Below, piece after piece: positions 32,281 through 34,992 of a stretch of 34,992 bases of DNA. The notes below the pieces were generated by a model. The model worked only from the letters and a program-made list of their open reading frames with translations. It made no database searches and was not told the origin of the DNA. Each line of letters opens with the position of its first letter. The first letter of the stretch is position 1. The stretch covers positions 1 to 34,992 of the forward strand of contig JACQNI010000042.1 in assembly GCA_016203135.1 (NCBI GenBank). The letters run 5' to 3'. The position numbers were made by a program, and so were the translations under genes. Source of the DNA: Candidatus Woesearchaeota archaeon (GTDB taxonomy: Archaea; Nanobdellota; Nanobdellia; SCGC-AAA011-G17; JACPNG01).

Positions 32281-32464
32281 CTTAACCAAAAGCTATTTCT
32301 TGTCAAGTCAATTAAAATTTTCCACGTTTATTTTTAAAACTAAAATAAAAATCTGTATCAACTAGTCCCCTAATACATGGACCAATTATTTTTTTATCAT
32401 ATTCTTTTAACTTAAATAGTTTTTTATTTTAGCTACATTACCAACTACTTAATCAAAAGCAAGT

Positions 32465-32472
32465 TTTATAAA
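32465..32472 (+). promoter_or_regulatory. TATA box of the 5S rRNA gene
   Basis: The element tttataaa lies 23-30 nt before the first base of the 5S rRNA (32495). This shows that the 5S gene has its own promoter, away from any 16S or 23S genes in this window. Confidence 0.55.
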
Positions 32473-32530
32473 TCTATTTTATTATATATTTTTAGGACGG
32501 CCATAGCTGCCTGGTTCCACCCGATCCCAT

Positions 32531-32549
32531 TTTTCTTAGGAAAGGGAAT
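32531..32549 (+). other. Predicted BHB intron 1 of 5S rRNA (19 nt)
   Basis: Intron UUUUCUUAGGAAAGGGAAU. The central helix is UCCC (exon 1) with GGGA (intron). The 5' bulge is AU^U and the 3' bulge AU^C. The inner helix is UUUC/GAAA with a UUAG loop, and the outer helix is CGA/UCG between exons. This is a complete hBHBh' fold with cuts after the second base of each bulge. Confidence 0.87.
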
Positions 32550-32561
32550 CTCGAACTCGGA

Positions 32562-32591
32562 TTGGTTATTAGGTCTCTAAAGCCACGGGAG
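32562..32591 (+). other. Predicted BHB intron 2 of 5S rRNA (30 nt)
   Basis: The central helix is CUCG (32556-32559) with CGGG (32586-32589), one U-G pair. The 5' bulge is GA^U and the 3' bulge AG^A. The inner helix is UGGUU/AGCCA, extended past one unpaired A by UUAG/CUAA around a GUCU loop. Joining the exons gives CUCGGA-AGUUAAGC, the expected 5S sequence. Confidence 0.87.
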
Positions 32592-32682
32592 AGTTAAGCA
32601 GGCATACGTTCCAGGTTATACTGCAGTAATGCGGGAAGCCTGGATAGCTGTCCACCTTTATTAAAAATCAAATATAATTAAA

Positions 32683-33030
32683 ATGTACATAACAAAATAT
32701 ATTGGTAAAAGCCTTCCTGGAGAAGAGCTTGAAAAAATTTTAATAAAAGCTGCAGAGGAAGTCGGACTAAAGGCTACCCCTATCAATAGATATTCGACAG
32801 AATACGGAGAACAAGTATACCTAAGTACAACAATAAGATTAAGCAGAAAGATTCTTCCATTTGCTGAAATATCTGGAATAAAAAGAGGAAGAGAAAGGCT
32901 TTGGTTTGAAGTTAAAACAGGGTTTGATGCTTTTATACCCTATTTTGGATTTGGTTCCAAAAAACAAGTTGAAGGATATTTAAATGTTGTTTATAGATAC
33001 ATTAATCAGTCACAAAAAACCAGTAATTAA
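32683..33030 (+). CDS. Uncharacterised 115-residue basic protein
   Basis: Small alpha/beta protein, basic, no cysteine, no membrane segment: YITKYIGKSLPGEELEKILI, KAAEEVGLKATPINRYS, YLSTTIRLSRKILPFAEI, and GRERLWFEVKTGFDAF, then GFGSKKQVEGYLNVVYRYI. It may be a small RNA- or ribosome-associated protein, because it sits between 5S rRNA and the RNase P subunit gene, which starts right at its stop. It starts 29 nt after the 5S rRNA end and could be read through from that promoter. No family recognised. Confidence 0.65.
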   Translation: MYITKYIGKSLPGEELEKILIKAAEEVGLKATPINRYSTEYGEQVYLSTTIRLSRKILPFAEISGIKRGRERLWFEVKTGFDAFIPYFGFGSKKQVEGYLNVVYRYINQSQKTSN

Positions 33031-33351
33031 ATGAAATCAAAACAAGAAATAGAAAAACTAGCTTTAGAAAGAATCGATAAGCTTTTTTCAGAAGCTGAAA
33101 AAAGCAAAGATCTTGGATCAAGATATGTTTTTCTTGCAAGAAAAATAGCAATGAAGGCAAGAATATCTATTCCAAGGATTTACAAGAGAAAATTCTGCAA
33201 ATATTGCTATAATTATTTTACCTCAAAAAACCTAAGAGTCAGAACAAAAAATAACAAAGTTGTCTATTATTGCTTAAATTGTAAAAAATACACAAGATAC
33301 CCATTCATAAAGGAAAGGAAAGAAAGATTAATAAAGAAAAACAAGAAATAA
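33031..33351 (+). CDS. rnp4: RNase P protein component 4 (Rpp21/Rpr2)
   Basis: 106-residue zinc-ribbon protein of archaeal RNase P, which trims tRNA 5' ends. The two N-terminal helices (1-45: QEIEKLALERIDKLFSEAEK, YVFLARKIAMKARI) bind Rpp29. The zinc ribbon has C56-x2-C59 (FCKYC) and C81-x2-C84 (YYCLNC), followed by RYPFIKERKER. All four ligands are present and the length is normal. It starts directly at the stop of the preceding gene, so the two are co-transcribed. Its place next to a tRNA and 5S rRNA is consistent with RNA processing. Confidence 0.95.
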   Translation: MKSKQEIEKLALERIDKLFSEAEKSKDLGSRYVFLARKIAMKARISIPRIYKRKFCKYCYNYFTSKNLRVRTKNNKVVYYCLNCKKYTRYPFIKERKERLIKKNKK

Positions 33352-33356
33352 AACCC

Positions 33357-33836
33357 ATGAAAAAAGGGCAAATTTTAGGAATGCCATTTGTTTACATTCT
33401 TGCATTGATTGTCGGGGCTCTAATATTGATTTTTGGTGTAAAATGGATATTTCAGCTTCAAGAAACAGCTTCTTCTGTTCAATTAAACAAGTTTGTAGAT
33501 GATCTCAGAGTAGAAACAGAAAAATATTATTCTTTGGATCCTGGAAGCAAAAAACAGATAAAACTAAACCTTCCAAATAAAGTAAAACAGCTCTGCTTTA
33601 AAGGTACAGAATTAGATCAAAATACTTTATTACCACAAGAAAAAAACTTGATTCAACTTGAGTCAAGAAATAATGTTTTCTTCATACCTTTAGATTCATA
33701 TAAAAATACAAAATTTTACATTAATGAAATAATAAATCCTGATATATCTAATAAAGATAAGATTCTTTGCATAAAAAACCCAGGTCAATTCTACTTAGAA
33801 ACAGAAAAAGACTTTGTAAATATTAAGCTTTCTTAA
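33357..33836 (+). CDS. Pilin-like membrane-anchored protein (KKGQ N-terminus)
   Basis: 159 residues. It begins KKGQILGMPFVYILALIVGA, a short basic leader with GQ followed by one long hydrophobic helix, which resembles archaeal class III (type IV pilin-like) signal sequences common in DPANN. The rest is a soluble beta-rich domain with two cysteines (C79 and C141 or close), likely outside the membrane. The stop is 4 nt inside the convergent protease gene. It may be a minor pilin or simply a membrane-anchored protein; whether it is cleaved cannot be seen here. Confidence 0.75.
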   Translation: MKKGQILGMPFVYILALIVGALILIFGVKWIFQLQETASSVQLNKFVDDLRVETEKYYSLDPGSKKQIKLNLPNKVKQLCFKGTELDQNTLLPQEKNLIQLESRNNVFFIPLDSYKNTKFYINEIINPDISNKDKILCIKNPGQFYLETEKDFVNIKLS

Positions 33837-34231
33837 TTATTGTTAAAAATATTTATCCATTCGTTTCTAAAGAATTGTTTTTCCTTTCTTAGTAAATGTC
33901 CAAAGCCCCTTCTTACCAATTCTTTATCAACTATATTGCCTTTATGCGGATGTTTAAACATTTTTTCATGCGGCGAGTTAAAGCCATGCATATAATGTAC
34001 TAATTCATGAGCTATAGTTAAATCTATTATATATTCAGGAACTTTTATGTCTTTAAACATTGAATTTATTATTATTTCAGTATCATTGTTTTTAAGTTTC
34101 TTTATATGCCCAAACTTATTCTTCCATCTACCTTTAAACCTTATAACAACATTGTTTTTCCTCTCAACTTCAGGAAATAACAACATCCAGATCTGGTTTA
34201 ATCTTTCAGCAAGCCAGTAATCATTTCTCAT
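33833..34231 (-). CDS. SprT-like zinc metallopeptidase
   Basis: 132 residues of SprT/WSS type. The zinc motif is AHELVHYMHGFNSPHEKMF: H75, E76, H79, and H88 as the probable third ligand. The N-terminal half has IWMLLFPEVERKNNVVI and a basic KGRWKNKFGHIKK strand, as in SprT-like domains that act on DNA-protein crosslinks. It lacks a C-terminal zinc ribbon. It is encoded just downstream of rpoN on the same strand (24 nt gap), suggesting a shared transcript with the polymerase subunit. Confidence 0.88.
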   Translation of the reverse strand: MRNDYWLAERLNQIWMLLFPEVERKNNVVIRFKGRWKNKFGHIKKLKNNDTEIIINSMFKDIKVPEYIIDLTIAHELVHYMHGFNSPHEKMFKHPHKGNIVDKELVRRGFGHLLRKEKQFFRNEWINIFNNN

Positions 34232-34255
34232 AGAAAAAAGAAATAAAACTAATAT

Positions 34256-34462
34256 TTAACTCTTCTTAAATTGCATTATCATATCAATTAATTCAATATG
34301 ACTCATCATTGCTGATCTGCAGCAATATCTTTCCAGGCCAAGATCATCCAAAACCTTTTTTACTTCTTCGCCTTTAGAAACTTTTTCTTTGTATTGCTCA
34401 AATAAATGTGCAATTGGCTTACCACACGAAAAACATCTAATAGGACACAACGTTTTAATCAC
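34256..34462 (-). CDS. rpoN: DNA-directed RNA polymerase subunit N (Rpb10)
   Basis: 68-residue archaeal RNA polymerase assembly subunit. The zinc site is C10-x2-C13 (RCFSCGK) with C47-C48 (RYCCRS), and the family sequence LDDLGLERYCC is intact. It starts with GTG at 34462, overlapping the TGA stop of the upstream LAGLIDADG gene by 2-3 nt; a TTG at 34450 is a possible alternative because most RpoN proteins begin only a few residues before RCFxCG. Coupling of an essential polymerase subunit to a LAGLIDADG gene is odd. Confidence 0.96.
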   Translation of the reverse strand: MIKTLCPIRCFSCGKPIAHLFEQYKEKVSKGEEVKKVLDDLGLERYCCRSAMMSHIELIDMIMQFKKS

Positions 34463-34992
34463 TCCTTAATCCAGTTAATCCCTTTTTTTGTAACAAAGTA
34501 TTTAAATGTTTCGTCAACTCTTTTTCTATTTCTCAATAAAAATTCAGCATTTGTTAGCGCTGTTAATTGGCCGTAATTCTTTTTCCTATGAATTACATTC
34601 GAAATACCATAAGTATCTATTCCAGGACTTTCCTTTACTATTTTGATTAGTTCTTTATACTCGTCCCTTACAAAGTTTCCGTTAAGCAATTCCATAGCTT
34701 CCCTTTTTTTAGCTGGATGCTTCATATATGGTAACACTCGATTTTTAAACAATTCAAAATCTTTCTTTCTAAATTTCTCTTTATATCCAATAATAAGATT
34801 AGATAAATCATATCTAACATTATAACCTTCAATTTGTAATAAATTTATCATAAAATCCACTTTAGTCTTAATTTTTTGACTGAATCTGAGATTTTTATCT
34901 AATTTATTGACGTTCCCTTCAGCATCAAACATACCAGCTAAAAAGGCTCCTTTTTGTTTATAATTTAATTTTTTAAAAAAAGAATAAAAATC
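34459..34992 (-). CDS. LAGLIDADG-domain protein, 5' end outside window
   Basis: The frame is open to the right edge, so the N-terminus is missing; 177 codons are seen. The motif GAFLAGMFDAEGNV (spanning the internal Met at 34932) is a good LAGLIDADG helix with the acidic catalytic residue. The rest of the domain follows (RFSQKIKTKVDFMINLL), and a C-terminal part (about GIDTYGISNVIHRKKNYGQL) looks like a winged helix. It could be a homing endonuclease, an intron-encoded protein or a domesticated DNA-binding factor. Its stop overlaps the rpoN start. Whether it sits inside an intron cannot be seen. Confidence 0.8.
   Translation of the reverse strand, partial: DFYSFFKKLNYKQKGAFLAGMFDAEGNVNKLDKNLRFSQKIKTKVDFMINLLQIEGYNVRYDLSNLIIGYKEKFRKKDFELFKNRVLPYMKHPAKKREAMELLNGNFVRDEYKELIKIVKESPGIDTYGISNVIHRKKNYGQLTALTNAEFLLRNRKRVDETFKYFVTKKGINWIKE

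Larger units (their letters stand above)
31983..32428 (-). pseudogene. Decayed LAGLIDADG homing endonuclease
   Basis: Two fragments on the minus strand look like one broken gene. The upstream fragment (32428-32312) contains CIRGLVDTDFYFSF, a degenerate LAGLIDADG helix (compare FIRGLFDTDGSF), and ends at TAA. The downstream fragment (open from about 32273, stop at 31983) contains LVKDIHKMLNYLGIKNN and YLKFIGFKNPKNLKKLE, the typical end of such an endonuclease domain. Stops and a loss of about a dozen codons separate them, and the hairpin 32260-32280 sits at the break. The last codons run antisense into the tRNA gene. It is probably inactive. Assignment rests on pattern memory, not alignment. 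Confidence 0.6.
32495..32653 (+). rRNA. 5S ribosomal RNA with two BHB introns
   Basis: Helix I GGACGGC/GCUGUCC closes the molecule (seven pairs, one G-U). Helix II is GCCUG/CAGGC, and the arm IV/V hairpin is CCAGG/CCUGG with an inner CUGCA-GUAA-UGCGG. The conserved core is broken twice: CCCGAUCCCAU is followed by 19 extra nt, and CUCGAACUCGGA by 30 extra nt. Without them the core reads CCCAUCUCGAACUCGGAA then GUUAAGC, the standard 5S loop B/helix III region. Exons: 32495-32530, 32550-32561, 32592-32653, giving about 110 nt mature, somewhat shorter than the usual 115-120. Retained insertions are the alternative. Confidence 0.9.

Noticed and set aside
1-34992. CRISPR arrays, insertion sequences or prophage genes
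   Set aside because: No regularly spaced direct repeats, no transposase or integrase frames and no phage structural genes were seen.

Overview
The window looks like part of the genome of a small-genome DPANN archaeon (Woesearchaeota, Pacearchaeota or Nanoarchaeota-like). It is strongly AT-rich. It carries archaeal information-processing genes: RNA polymerase subunit N/Rpb10, RNase P component 4, Kae1, an XPD-type iron-sulfur helicase, Elp3 and an archaeal YchF-like GTPase. Many starts lie about 25 nt after a TATA box, as in leaderless archaeal transcripts, and short secreted proteins begin with KKGQ. Several genes are bacterial in type (full-length RelA/SpoT, bacterial-type AspRS, SppA, VKOR), which is common in DPANN.

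Layout. 1-8447: a predicted metalloprotease cut by the left edge, a Ca2+-type P-ATPase, a VKOR-like oxidoreductase, an unknown protein, RelA/SpoT, Elp3 and a GNAT. 8484-18022: a copper/thiol island. It has a minus-strand CopA-YHS-DUF5676-SHOCT operon facing a PadR-TRASH fusion regulator across a perfect palindrome, an eight-gene minus-strand operon of cysteine-rich membrane and secreted proteins (including DUF411), a membrane-anchored winged-helix regulator, and a plus-strand operon with a Gly/Met-rich membrane protein, a cupredoxin and a CPxC membrane protein that runs on into RDD and SppA. 19516-26518: paired PH-domain membrane proteins, a PLD-like protein, small membrane proteins, XPD and a bacterial-type AspRS without its GAD domain. 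26552-29856: kae1, a secreted protein with somatomedin-B-like domains, and a NYN nuclease. 29857-34992: YchF-like GTPase, TumE/TumA pair, tRNA-Ile(UAU), a decayed LAGLIDADG endonuclease, 5S rRNA, RNase P component 4, a pilin-like protein, a SprT-like protease, RpoN and a LAGLIDADG protein cut by the right edge.

The main discovery is a set of very small bulge-helix-bulge (BHB) introns in three different classes of RNA. (1) kae1 is interrupted by 18 nt containing an in-frame TAA; removing exactly the interval set by a canonical BHB restores the family motif EGTAHTFG. (2) The 5S rRNA gene carries two insertions (19 and 30 nt), each framed by its own BHB; removing both restores a normal 5S core. 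(3) The tRNA-Ile gene has a canonical 37/38 intron (25 nt) and a second 18-nt intron in the T arm between 53 and 54. The tRNA-splicing endonuclease of this organism therefore probably also processes an essential mRNA and a ribosomal RNA. Kae1 makes t6A37, and the tRNA here carries A37, so tRNA maturation and tRNA modification could be coupled. Two LAGLIDADG sequences, one decayed beside the tRNA and one open at the right edge, fit a history of intron mobility. All splicing claims are inferred from sequence and need RNA evidence.
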